From the NCBI RefSeq assembly GCF_905220415.1, contig NC_059542.1, positions 3,224,001 through 3,288,000 on the forward strand: a DNA stretch of 64,000 bases. The letters run 5' to 3'. Shown piece after piece: positions 1-12,700 of the stretch. The number at the start of each line of letters is the position of its first letter. Position 1 is the first letter of the stretch. Position numbers and translations under genes: made by a program. Below the pieces are notes generated by a model. It was not told the DNA's origin. It worked only from the letters and a program-made list of their open reading frames with translations, and searched no databases. The DNA comes from Colias croceus (Eukaryota > Arthropoda > Insecta > Lepidoptera > Pieridae).

Positions 1-76
1 TTATCCCGGAAAAATACGTAGAAAAAAAACTAAATCTTAATTTTTCCGCGCGGACGGAGTCGCGGGCGGAAGCTAG
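1..76 (+). mobile_element. Helitron 3' end (cut by window edge)
   Basis: This matches the last part of the Helitron at 6561-7048: a poly-A rich stretch, then a GC-rich hairpin (CCGCG...CGCGG) and the terminal CTAG followed by T. The left part lies outside the window. A CTAG|T end after a short GC hairpin is the standard Helitron 3' terminus. Confidence 0.8.
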
Positions 77-1620
77 TATTTAAAATATATGGCTGTGAGT
101 GTGTAAAAATAAATCCAGCTAGTTTCACATCACACTTATGTTTATAATTAGCTATACAACATGAAAATATACATATTAATTACCAAGCAATAATCATACA
201 GGTAAATACTGAAGAAAAGTATTAACAGTCAAAGTTTATTTTTACTAACATTTAACAACATGTAAATGATGAAGAAATAATAATTATCAACGAACTAACC
301 TTTTCTATAATACTTAACACAGCACATTTTTTAAATTATCTTGCTCAACTCTGCTCAAAAATTTGAGGGTTTTGTTGAAACTTTAATGTGTCAAAACTAT
401 GATATTATATCTAAACTACGATACAACTTGCATGCGGAAATGCTCATTACAATCAGTAAATTTAAAGAATAACTAACAACATACTATTCAATTTTATTGA
501 GCTGATGAATATCTTTTGCCTGGAAGAGATCACCGCCGCCAAGCCGCCGCCTAATAAAATATACTGTGTTTTCTTATAAAATCGTAACATAATTTCTTTT
601 ATCTACTAAATTTTAATAAATTTATAACTAAGTTCTTTTTATCTAAAAATGAGCTTGAGCTTATATTAGGCAAAAGTATACATTAACTTTTTATAATTTC
701 AGGACCGCACCTTAAATGGGGCCTCGGAAAATATGCCTAAGGGTTATTAATAGAGAAATGATACACAACAAAGTTATGTTGGTTCCATTTTATTTATAAA
801 ATATAATGAAAATGGACAAATATAAAACATATTATGTAAAATGATTAAAAATAAATAAATGAAGCAACTACGATTCAAAGAAAACATCTTTTTCAGTGTG
901 AAAATGCTCTAAGTAATCCTGGATGATGAGTATAATCATGTACTCTCATCCCAGTACGGTCGGTACCTCGATAGCCATAACGATAAATATTATAATCAGA
1001 TAACAGCAAAGTCAGAATAAAAATCATAACTTGTACAGTTGTGAGTGCAAAATTTATGTTTCATTTGGCAATAACATTTTTTTCGGTACTAAAACGTAGT
1101 AGTTTGATATATGGTTGGCCGCCCCTTCTCTCCTTCCTGAAAAATATCCTCCAAAATTACCCGAGATACTTCCAATGATTGAACCATACGTTGGACATTA
1201 ACTTCAGTCAAAAATTGACGAAGCGGATGATAACTAATTTCCACTTATCCTCGCTGCCACTATCTTCATCATCAAATCATCAATTTTCAAGTGGTGTTGT
1301 AAAATTGTCAGCAGAAATAGTCTTCCAAAGGCGATATAATTTTATGAACATTGAATCTGTAAATAAAAAAATCAAAAGTTAATTGTAAATCTATAAAAAA
1401 AGCTACTTACAAATAAAGTTTTATCAACAAACTACTGTTCCCAACGCACCTCAAAATCTTGTAAAAGTCAAAAAGAATTCATCATTTTATTATTTCATTC
1501 TAAAAGTGTAATAAAATACTTTATAAAACTAATAAAAAACATGAATTGCTATCATTATAAAAAATAAATACCTATAAAAGTAACAACTTACCTTTTGTAG
1601 GTACCTATGCTGAAAATTCA
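77..1620. other. no gene recognised; AT-rich intron or intergenic DNA
   Basis: No exon with splice sites and a conserved reading frame was found. It is probably an intron of the WD40 gene, because the first exon seen (3662) begins in phase 1 and needs an upstream exon. Short ORFs here show no recognisable domain. Confidence 0.5.
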
Positions 1621-1634
1621 CAAAACACGAAGAT

Positions 1635-1790
1635 TGAATTTGATATTTTTGGTTTTATGACATTCAAATGCTTTATAAATATAAATTTATAAATAATAAA
1701 TTTATAAAGAATAGAAACATTCGATCACGAAATTATGCGGGTTCGAGTCCCGCCTCGTGATCGAATTTTTTCTATTCTTTATAAATTTAT
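1635..1790 (+). mobile_element. tRNA-like palindromic SINE, copy 1
   Basis: The right half holds a tRNA B box (GGGTTCGAGTCCC) followed by CTCGTGATCGAA and a T-rich body ending in TTTATAAATTTAT. The left half is an inverted copy of the same body. The direct repeat AAAACACGAAGATT flanks it (1621-1634 and 1791-1804), a 14-bp target-site duplication of the kind made by LINE-driven insertion. Related copies lie at 38651 and 54252. Confidence 0.7.
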
Positions 1791-1804
1791 AAAACACGAA
1801 GATT

Positions 1805-2264
1805 TTAAAAATGTAACCAATGAACACAATCAATGTTAGATTAATTGTAATGGTGTCTAGTTTGACTTAAAATAATAAACATCTACCTACCCTCACTTTT
1901 AAAAATGTAGTATATTCACACGAAATATAAGCGCACCTTATAGGGAATGGAAGATATGGGTTAAAGAGATAAATAAATAACATGATTATATTTAAATTAT
2001 TAATTTTCAACAGTATGTTCAGTAGTGATAACATGTAAATTGATTTGATTTTTACGAAATCTCATAGATGGCGCTGTTTCAAATTTGTCTTTATACTACT
2101 AAATTCATTAAACTGTTTCTCTGCCCAAATTACGTAAATGACATTGTTTTTATTTTGTAAAGCTAGATAATAGCATGGCTTACTCGAAACCAACATTTAA
2201 ATATGAGTCTTTAGATTGTACGCTGTCGTAGTACACGGAATATGTAAGAAAAATAAAGGTTCAC
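1805..2264. other. no feature recognised
   Basis: AT-rich noncoding sequence between two repeats; nothing else seen. Confidence 0.4.
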
Positions 2265-2560
2265 AGCTCCTCCCCCGAAGGTGATATCATGATAATATGT
2301 TTAAACTATCCTCACCCGACCTCTAAGGAATATTCATGCAAAATTTGAAGTAAATCTATGCAGTACTTTCTGAGATTAGCTCGGTCAAACATACAGACAA
2401 ACAGACAAACAGATAAACAGACAAACAGACAAACAGACAAAAATTCTAAAAACTATGTTTTTGGCTTCTATATCGATTATAGATCATGGATTATGTATTC
2501 TTTTAAAAAAATATTCAATGTACAGTTTTGACTTTCCTACGATTTTATTATATGTATAGA
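2265..2560 (-). mobile_element. Helitron, 3'-truncated
   Basis: Read on the minus strand it starts TCTATACATATAATAAAATC, the 5' end of the Helitron family seen at 3156-3601 and 6561-7048. It is followed by the shared 'ATTGAA...' block and a degenerate ACAGACAAACAGAC tract. No CTAG end could be placed, so the 3' limit is approximate. Confidence 0.65.
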
Positions 2561-3155
2561 TATAGATAATTTTAATATTGATGGAGTTTAAAAAGTACCT
2601 ATGTTAGTGTTTCTATATTTATCTCTTTATTCCTGAATATTTTCAATGCTTAGATGATACATGAAAAAAACTAATTCCATTTAAATAAATGAATTTTTTC
2701 TACTTGTAATAATATAATGTAATATAATGAACAGCGTAAAAGCTGTAGGTATGTACCTACCGCGTACCCGAAACATAAAAAGTTAACACGTATCCCGCGC
2801 CCGTGAATATGTAATAACCGGATTGCATATTCGCTTACAGTATATCCTGAGATGAATATTCACCCATCCTTAGGTGCATTACTATTCAGAACAGTACTTG
2901 AAAATTCCGCTTGAAGGTACATAAGACTCCATTTTCATACAAAATACATAAAGTAGGGAACACATTGACAATGTAATTCTATACCTTTTAACACGCATTT
3001 TATTAGCTTCGCCTGTATGTTGGTGTGTAACTGACTCGATTTAGAACCACTATAGATGGCTAGATTCAATTTAAACTTTGAATATTTTTCAAGGAACGGT
3101 GACAATACAATAATTTCATGAGGGAATGCGTGATTTTTTTTAACAATATTAATTA
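2561..3155. other. no gene recognised
   Basis: Noncoding sequence between two Helitrons. It contains no exon that fits the WD40 gene. Confidence 0.4.
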
Positions 3156-3601
3156 CTAGTGGTCCGCCCCGGCTTCGCCCGTGGTACATATTTTGCAATA
3201 AAAGGTAGCCTATGTTCTTTCTGTGCCAAATTTCATCAAAATCGGTTGAGAGGTTTAAGCGTGAAAGTATAACAGACAGACAGACAGAGTTGCTTTCGGA
3301 TTCCGTGCGGAAAAATTAAGAAAAGTTAAGATTTATTTTTTTTCTACGTATTTTTCCGGGATAAAAAGTATCCTATTTTATGCCTAGGATAATAAAGTAT
3401 AATTATACCAAGTTTCATCGAAATGGAACCGTTAGTTTTCACGTGATGCCTAAACATACAGACAGACAGACAGACAGACAAAAATTTTTTTAATCACATA
3501 TTTGGATTTGCTATCGATCCAGTAACACCCCCTGCTATTTATTTTTTCAATATTTTCAATGTACAGAATTGACCCTTCTACAGATTTATTATATGTATAG
3601 A
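3156..3601 (-). mobile_element. non-autonomous Helitron (446 bp)
   Basis: On the minus strand it runs from TCTATACATATAATAAATCT to CGGACCACTAG and sits exactly between a host A and T, the canonical Helitron target. It carries two (GACA)n tracts, near 3278 and 3462. It codes for no helicase, so it would depend on an autonomous relative. Its 5' end stops 60 bp before the first WD40 exon seen. Confidence 0.85.
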
Positions 3602-3661
3602 TTTAGACTACGGATACACAATGAAAAGTATTGCTTGTTTTCAGCACATTGTTATTTTCAG

Positions 3662-3785
3662 GTCATTCGGGAAGGATACTGTGTATGTGCGTGACTCGTG
3701 AATCTCAATATTTGCTGACTGGCTCCGAAGATACAAGCGTCATTGTGTGGGATTTACATACGCTTGCCATTAAGACGAAGATTTT
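3662..3785 (+). CDS. WD40 gene exon A
   Basis: Encodes blade GHSGRILCMCV...SEDTSVIVWDL. The acceptor is TTTTCAG; the exon takes the first base of a Gly codon from a missing upstream exon, so the gene continues to the left. Donor TTTT|GTAAGT. Confidence 0.85.
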
Positions 3786-6679
3786 GTAAGTATATAATAT
3801 TAGGTATATGTAAGTTGTATATTATGTACCTACGTTTAAAATAATTATGTTTCATCGTTCATGCCTGTTTTCTGGAGAAACAATTCTGATTCTTCTTGAT
3901 AGAAGTGACATCATGAATAGGCGGTAATTTATAAAAATACTATTTATAAATAGATACTTTTAAAAGTTTACAGGAATAAAAATCTGTGTGTATAAAATAT
4001 GTTGTTCAACAAAAAATTATAAATTTATAAAAAAAAAACAAGAAATATTTTGCTCAGATTTTTATTCAATAAAATAGGAATAAATTCGAAAACATACTGA
4101 GTATCTTGGATTATAACTGTGATCACGCCCTCTAAATCTTGATAACAATATCGAATTGCTCAACATCAGCACAATTATGTCTAAATTCTGTCTTAATTGC
4201 GTAACGTATTCAAATTCAAATTCAAAAATTATTTATTGTGACGTATTTACTTGGCTCTGGATATTGTATTAGAAGTCCTACTAATGCATTCTGACATTCA
4301 AAGGAAATCTAATTCTGTTTGTCGTATGCAGCAATTTGTCATCATTTCTACAATATTAATAATTAATGTTCAGTCTATATAGTGAAGGTATTGAATTGTA
4401 AACCTATTTGAAATTTTAACTTAGAAACACTCGATGTTATGAAAAATACCTCCAAAACGACTGAAATAATTGTAGAATAATTGTTTGTATAAATAATCTA
4501 TGAAGATAAAAAGTTATAGATACATTTTATACAATGGCCACTAGTAATTGAAAAGCTTTGCAAGCTGATGAGCTTCATAATTATATTGGCCCAATTCATC
4601 TTAACCTGAAGTGGTTCTTCCAAACTCAAGTTCTTCTTTCTGATTATACTAATTAGTAATTATTATCGTACTAAAGACAGTGTAAATTTGCATAACTTTC
4701 AAAAATAAAGGTTCCTTTATTTGCAAATTAAGTGTTGTTAATCATTAACAAGGCTTCAAAGGCAGTATAATTGAATTTAGACTTCGAGAACGTTCCAGAC
4801 TGTTTTAAAATTTAAAGTTAGAATAAGGTTGTGTTGCTGACAGTTCAGATCGTCTTGTTTGCTGAGGGTACACAGCTTCGCTTTACTTTGCTGTTAGCCT
4901 TTAAAGTGTTTCAAGATGTATTTTAATTAGAATCTTTCACAGTTTGTTAGTTAATTTATCACTTATTTCCTATGTGTAATATAATTATATAATTAATAAA
5001 ATTATAGCTATGATATTACACAGAATGTTACATTATTATAAATGAGTCTAAAATCCAATATTAGTGATACTAACCGGCTTACCGCAATGTTTACTAAATT
5101 AAACCGTTCATGAGTTAAATTCTTAATCACATGTCACATTTACTTATGTATTATGTTGTAAATTCTTGATTGTAATACCTTCTTTGATTTAATGACGATA
5201 TTTGTTATTTTTTAAATAATAAATACTTAGCATAATATGTCGTTATTAAATCACATATACTTATGTATTATGTTGTAAATTCTTATATTTAATATGTAAG
5301 TACTTAAATTAATAAAGTATCAGCATCAAATGCGCAGATACAGATGCTCGTACTTATTGAAATGATGTGTAGCACTCAAATTACAAAATATGGTTTCTCA
5401 AAAATATTGTAACAGATACCTAATAAGAGAAATAAAAAATATACTAAAAGATAAAAACCTATTTATCTATAGGGAACACATCGCGCCAGTACTATGTGTC
5501 GCTGCAATAGTCAATCGATCCTTAGTGATCAGCGGTGGTGAAGATTCTGCCGTCATCATTACCTCATTGGTCGACGCGGCATTGGTAAGCTAATAATATA
5601 AGTACCTATTTAAAATTTATGTGTTATTTATTTAGTTATTTCATTTTCATTAACTGATTCATAAATTATTTATAATTTTTTGTATGTTGTATTTATATAT
5701 AATGATGCCAAAATATATAACTTGTAAATAGTATTATTATGTAATTTATGTTAATGATGCTGTCATGCTGATGTAAATAAATTTAAGCCCTATGACCCTT
5801 CACAACAGCTGTTTCACTGAACCGGCTTTATAGGGAAGTTAGTTTTGATTCTTGTCGGACTGAGAAATTGTTTTTATTTTTTCCTCCGATATTCGAACCC
5901 ATCTTCCGCTCATATGCTACTTAGAAAATTGTCTATTGAGTCTTTTTTTACTGTTTGTATTAATTGTATTTTTTCTTCATATATTTTTAACTACCTAACT
6001 ACATAATTGTTTAACTAGAATATTAACGTATTTATACAATTTTCTATTTTCCAAGATAACAAAACTAGACCACCATCGTGGACCAGTGACGTCAGTAAAA
6101 GTGATACAAGATGGCGAGATCCTCGTCACGGGCTCTCAAGATGGCACCGTTTGTACCTGGAATGTGGACAACTTTACCCTCCTTTCCACTATATCTGCTG
6201 GAGTTCCAATACATGTGATGGATGTGACTGAAGATAATGTCTTCCTGATAACATTGCAAGGAGAAAATGAACTGCACTTGAGGACTTTTATTACGGGAAC
6301 GTATCTGCATCCGCTCAAACGGCATAAGGCTAAGGTGAGTTAAGTATAGAGTGAATCTTTTAGCTAATGTCTAAGGGAATTTCATTTCATATCATCGCTT
6401 TTGAAGTGACGTTACACAAAGCATGGTTAAAATAAAAGCTAATATTTAAGATGTGTTTCTTTTTATATTGTGTTTTGATTGATTTCATTTTATATTGCGT
6501 TTTGATTGACGATCCACAAAAAGGTTGGTGATTCACGATTTGGACGTAATTTTTGCAATATCTATACATATAATAAATCTGTAGAAGGGTCAATTCTGTA
6601 CATTGAAAATATTGAAAAAATAAATAGCAGGGGGTGTTACTGGATCGATACCAAACCCAAATATGTGATTAAAAACACT

Positions 6680-6720
<41 letters not shown>

Positions 6721-9700
6721 ATGTGAAGGCATCACGTGAAAACTAGCGGTTCGATTTCGATGAAACTTGGTATAATTATACCTTATTATCCTGGGCGTAA
6801 AATAGGATACTTTTTATCCTGGAAAAATACGTAGAAAAAAATTAATCTTAATTTTTCATTTTTATCCATAGACGTTGTTCCGTAGAACCGCAAACACACG
6901 TTGCGTATTATTATAGGCCTAGCCGTATTTGGGAATTGGGTCCAATAGATATTTATAAGATGTTATTGACAGAGGTACTCAAAATGGAGAAATAACCATC
7001 CACGCGAAGACCGACATCCGCGCGGACGGAGTCGCGGGCGGAAGCTAGTCTTTAATATATTATATATTATAAATCTCGTGTCACAATGTTTGTCCTCAAT
7101 GGACTCCTAAACCACTTAACCGATTATTATAAAATTCGCACACCATGTGCAATTTGATCCAACTTGAGATATAGGAATAGGTTTAAATCTCAAATCGTTT
7201 TAGAGAAAGCGGGCGAAGCCGCCGGCGGTAAGCTAGTCTAATATAAAAAGACGTGTTATAAAAAGTCGGTACTTGTATTATTATTTAGGTACTTCTATTT
7301 TATTTAATAAAGTCTCGTGTAAACAAATTGTCAATCCGAACACGTGACTTCAAACGGTATGAACTCTGTAATTTTGGAAGTGGCCTTGAACCTTAGACAA
7401 TAGGCCGATTTTTACATCACTCAAACTAAATTAACTTTTATTAAAAAAAGTTTTCTCTTACGTATTTACTCGATTTGTTTTTGTTCAGAGCCATTGTTTC
7501 ATTTTTTTGGAAATTCAAATAAAATAAGTTTCCTTCATTTACTTACACGTGACTTAGGCCTGCTCGAATATTTTATAATTTAATTTATGTAAAATCAACG
7601 TTTAATTATTCACAAAGCGCCTTCTATTTATCTGTTTTCTATCATATTAAACACAATTAAAACACGGCATTGTGCCATTTATATAGCAAATAATTAAGAA
7701 TTTTCCTAAGTTTCATTAGCCTTATTCATTGACATTGTGCAAATAAGTATAAAGGTGTCCCCGTCTATTGAATTAACGTGGTGTTGACGCTACCCAAAAG
7801 GAACGCTGGGGGAAAATGTTCTAATTGAAGCGAACAATTTCCTCATTTATATTGAAATAAAGTATATCATATACATTATTATATATAGGTACTTTGTTTC
7901 AATAGAAATGAGGAATTATTCAATTATAGCTACGTTTAGGAAGATAATGAATGAATTAACCGTAGTTCTGTTAATTATTCTTACATTTTGCTTCAATCTT
8001 TACACGATTTGCTTTTAACATAATATATCTAGGTAATCAGTAAAAGGAGATTTCCATTCGCAATTCACGTGAACAAAGTAATAAGGGTAGAATGTTACAC
8101 GAATAAAGAAAATAAATTTATCTATAAAATTCGACCCTTTGTGGCCGTGGTAATTGGGGATCACTGAACTGCTTTACTTCTTACTTACACATTGTTGGAA
8201 GAAATAAATTACTGTCGATTTTCAGTAAGTGCCCTTAAGCCTTTTGTTCTAATACATTTACCAATATACCGTTTACAGCTAAAGCTATCGACATTTTGTC
8301 GCTACATTGATTTAAGACTTATTTTTTTAGGAAAAATGTACGATTGTTAAGTTTGATTGAGTGCCTCTCCATAATCCTGACATTCGCTGTTACTGCCTAA
8401 CTTTATCCAATAAAGTATTGTATGTATGACTAATTCTTTGTTTCTTTTTGGGTCAGGGAAATACCCGAGGCATGTAAATACGACTGTAAAGAACTTGTTA
8501 CAAAAATCCACTCACTTAGAATTAAAGGGTTCCTTTATTCCTTGACTGTAATTTACATTTGAAATAAGTAAGGAGTTTTATTTAAGAAAGGTATTATTAA
8601 AAAGGGACCTGGATGGTAATCTGATAAATCGGAGTAATTTATCTTATTCAATTTTGAATGAGAGTTAATTCAGCATGACACCTACTGAAGCCTAATTCAA
8701 AAAATAGATTCTATTTATTTTTAAGGCAAATATTTACACTAGCTATACGCCAGAAACTTACATCACTAAATTATTCCAAAAAATTGATATTATTTATCTA
8801 AGTACCTCATATAACATCATGATTCAAGAAAAGGCTTTGCATAATTGTTTTGCTTTCTTTAGCATAACTTTAAAGTTTAATTGGCCTTTATTACGTAGAT
8901 AACGCAGATGAGTAGGTATATAAATAAATAAATAAATAAATAAATAATCATTTATTTGCAGACACATGAAGTCCATAGTGAATAAATTTAGGTACATATG
9001 AATCAAAAATTATCATCTAACAAACATGCATATTAATAACAATGTCAAAAATTATAATACAAAAATTAAAATATAATATACTTCATTTCTAGTTAATTAA
9101 TCATTGATAAATCATGTCCAAAAACATTAAATTTAGATACATATTATAAATCGAAAAAATTAATATTTTAAAATCAATAAATTAAAATATAATAAACATT
9201 TATTTCTAATTAATTAAATAACAGTTAATAAAAATCATTTCAGTCAGACAGCCGCAGAAACAAAGCACGCATTAATAACTACCTATCTAGAGCCGACCTG
9301 TGTGTGCAGTCTCACCCATCGACCAAGCATCGGGCAGTCCCACCGGTCACTAAGTGCCCTCAACATGCCGTGGGTGCTGGTATCTGTTCTGTGCCGGAGA
9401 GAAGCGCATCGTTTGCGAATTATGGCATAAAAATCGTCCACTCTAGCATCGGCAAACATACCAGAAGCGCTACAATAACGCGGCAGCCCAACAAGCATCC
9501 TGAAGGCATTGTTATATTGCACACGCAGGGCGCTGTATGCCTTCTGTGTATACTTGACCCAAAGGCTGCAGGTGTAAAAAGTCTGACAGTAGGCTCGAAA
9601 AAGCGTCATTTTGACGTCGTAAGAACACCGTGCAAACCTACGGGCCAACATATTACTTCGAACAGACAGCGCCCTGCGCTCCCTCTCTACATCTAAATCG

Positions 9701-12700
9701 TCACACAGATCCTCAGTGACCCAGTGGCCCAGATATTTGAACTTTGTGACTTGCTTCAAGGGTGTACCTGCTAATGAGATGCAAGGCACATTTAAGTATC
9801 TTCTGCCACCACCGTTGAAAACAAGTAATTCACTCTTAGTGACATTATACCTAAGCCCCTGAGTCAACGCATAGCTCTCACAGACCTTCAGCAAACGTCT
9901 TAATGCACTGATTGATGGGCTCAGCAAGACCATGTCATCCGCATAACTGATGTTGTTCATAGCAACCCCGTCAATATGACAGCCGACACCAGTATTGCTG
10001 AGCTCAACAATCAGCTGGTTTATATATAAATTGAAAAGGCGAGGGGAGGTGATTCCCCCCTGCCTCACCCCACATTCTAATTTATATTCTTCGGACATAG
10101 TCCCTGCCCACCTTACATTGTTAACTTGGTTCTCATACCAGAATCTTAGTAATGACGTGACCTCAAAATCTACTTTTGTTTCAGTTCTTAGCTTATCCCA
10201 CAGCTGGTCATAAGGCACAAGATCGAAAGCCTTGGATAGATCCAAAAAGCACGCACTAACGGGCGTCTTCCTATCCGTATAGTACCGGACAGTCCGCTTT
10301 AAACACATAATGGCACTTTCTGTCGACAGCCCAGGCCTAAAGCCAAACTGTGCGTCATGCAAGTCAATCCTGGGGGCCATGTATGTATCGAGCAGACTGT
10401 CCAGCACCTTCGCTATGACCGTTGCCAGGGATATTGGTCTGTAATTACTGGGATCAGCAGCATCACCGGTTTTATTTTTAATAATAGGTATAACTACAGT
10501 TCGCATAAGTGCACTGGGCAGATAGGAATGACTCACACACAGTCTAAAAAACATTGACAATACTCTTGGCAAGTGCATGCCAGCATACTTAAGGTGCTCG
10601 ACACTAAGATGATCATGACCCGGGGACTTGCCTCTAACCATATTTTTAATAACGTTCTTGACATCTTTAGTAGATAAATTCAATCCCCGCGCCATGCTCA
10701 CATCAACGCTATTCACCTCCTGCGTCACATTACCAACAGAGGAATTTGCCAAGGGCTTCACTTTAAATTGGTCTACAAACATATTTGCGATATGTGTGGG
10801 ATCATTTTTACCACCAACACTTACGGGGAGGCTCGACCTAGGATGCAGTTTATTCGCGTTTTTCCAAAAAGTAACAAAATCCTTAGATTTATGATTTTCA
10901 GCTATTAAATTTAGTTTAATTTGTTTTTCATTATTACGACACCATTTTAATTTATTTTTGAAATGTCTCCGCGTATCACGCATCTTATTATATTCCATAC
11001 CTGTATCTTGTTTACCACGTAACTGCCACTCCTGAAAAGCCAAGCGAGCCTCCTCGTAGGCTATTTTTACATGTTTATTCCACCCTGGCACAGGTTTATA
11101 CTTTCGGGGCTTATTCGCCGCCGCACTACACTCAGCAGACTGTTGGAGAATACATATTATGTTATTGTATAACTCATCCAGAACAATATGATGGTTCACA
11201 TTTCTACAGTAATTGTCTGCACAGTGACTAAATGCGTGCGGAAAATCTATTTCCCGTAAACCCTCATTACACATTTTCTCATACATACTTATCTGAGTCG
11301 AGTCTCTTTGCCCCCAGACAATGTTATTACTGTTAATTTTTGGTAATACTATATTAGGTGTAATTAACTTTAGATTACATTCTACCTCTAAAGGCATATG
11401 ATCCGACCAATATATATCATACAATACCTTAACATTAACTAGTGTCTGTTGCGCGGCCTCTGTCGTAATACAATGGTCAAGCCAGCGCCTACACCCGTGC
11501 GCGTCACTCACAAAAGTGTATGAGTCACTCGGCAAACACTCAATATCAGCACATAACCACTGTTGTTCCTCACAGATCTGAAGTAGCTCAGTATGGAATA
11601 GCTCGCCAGTATGTGCATTATAGTCACCCAACATAAAAACAGTTTCTATACTATTGCTATCGATTATAGCTGTGATTTCACTCAAGCAGTCAGTAAACTC
11701 AGCGAGATTATCACTGGAGTTGGTAGGCATATAAACCGAAAACACAAGCATATCTCTGTCGCACAAACTCACTTTTATTGCCGCGATACGAACACTATTG
11801 CACACTACAACACTAACCGACGAGAACAGGCTCTTCCGCCACAGAAGTGCTACACCTCCATAAGGTCGACCACGAAGTGCACCTGCTGCCGTATCCACTG
11901 CCGATTTTCCGGTGAATGCAAAGTCGTTGTGTATGTTTATTTATTTATTTATTTCATTAAGGATCACCAACATGACATACACTGATACAGAGATAAAAGC
12001 ATTAAAGTAATTACAATCGTAGACATAGTGCTGTCACAATTATAGGCAACCACCACTAACAAATACAACATTAAATCCAAATCTAAGACACACAGTCTGC
12101 AGCTAACTGCAGATTAGGTAAAAAATACACATATACATAATACATAAAACATAAATCCAATTTTGACGGCAAAATAATCAAATTAATGTTAAAAGAAAAC
12201 TACATTTGATCAACTGGGTTTTGGCAAAGGTTCAATCGAGAGCAATTCCTTTTTAAATTTATGTACAGTATTTGAGAAAATGTCAATAGTCTTATTATTG
12301 CCAGAAACTATATTATTATATTCTTTGGTAAGGCGAGAAATGCCTGAATAATGGCCAGATCATGTGGCAACAACCACGTCTCCTGCAGTGCGATAATGTC
12401 CGCAGTGGCGCACAGTCGTCTGATACAGTCAACAGAAGTCGTAACACTTTTACAATTAAAACTTATTAGCTTAACAGGCTTATCCATTTAAAGCTTTTTT
12501 TTTTTAAATTCAATAAATTGCCGGAAAGACACACCTTCCGGCCATATGTTTTCATTCATAAAAACTGGTAGTTTCACTCTAGGTATAAGAAATTTGTATG
12601 CCTCATATCCCTTGCTTTTCTTCATACTAATTTTCTCAGGTGTTATCATTACTTGCGTCCTACTCAATACATAATCGGCTATGTCCTTCGAGGTAGCTGC

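Noticed and set aside
1081..1330. Possible transposase remnant
   Set aside because: Minus-strand translation contains stops, and no motif could be recognised.
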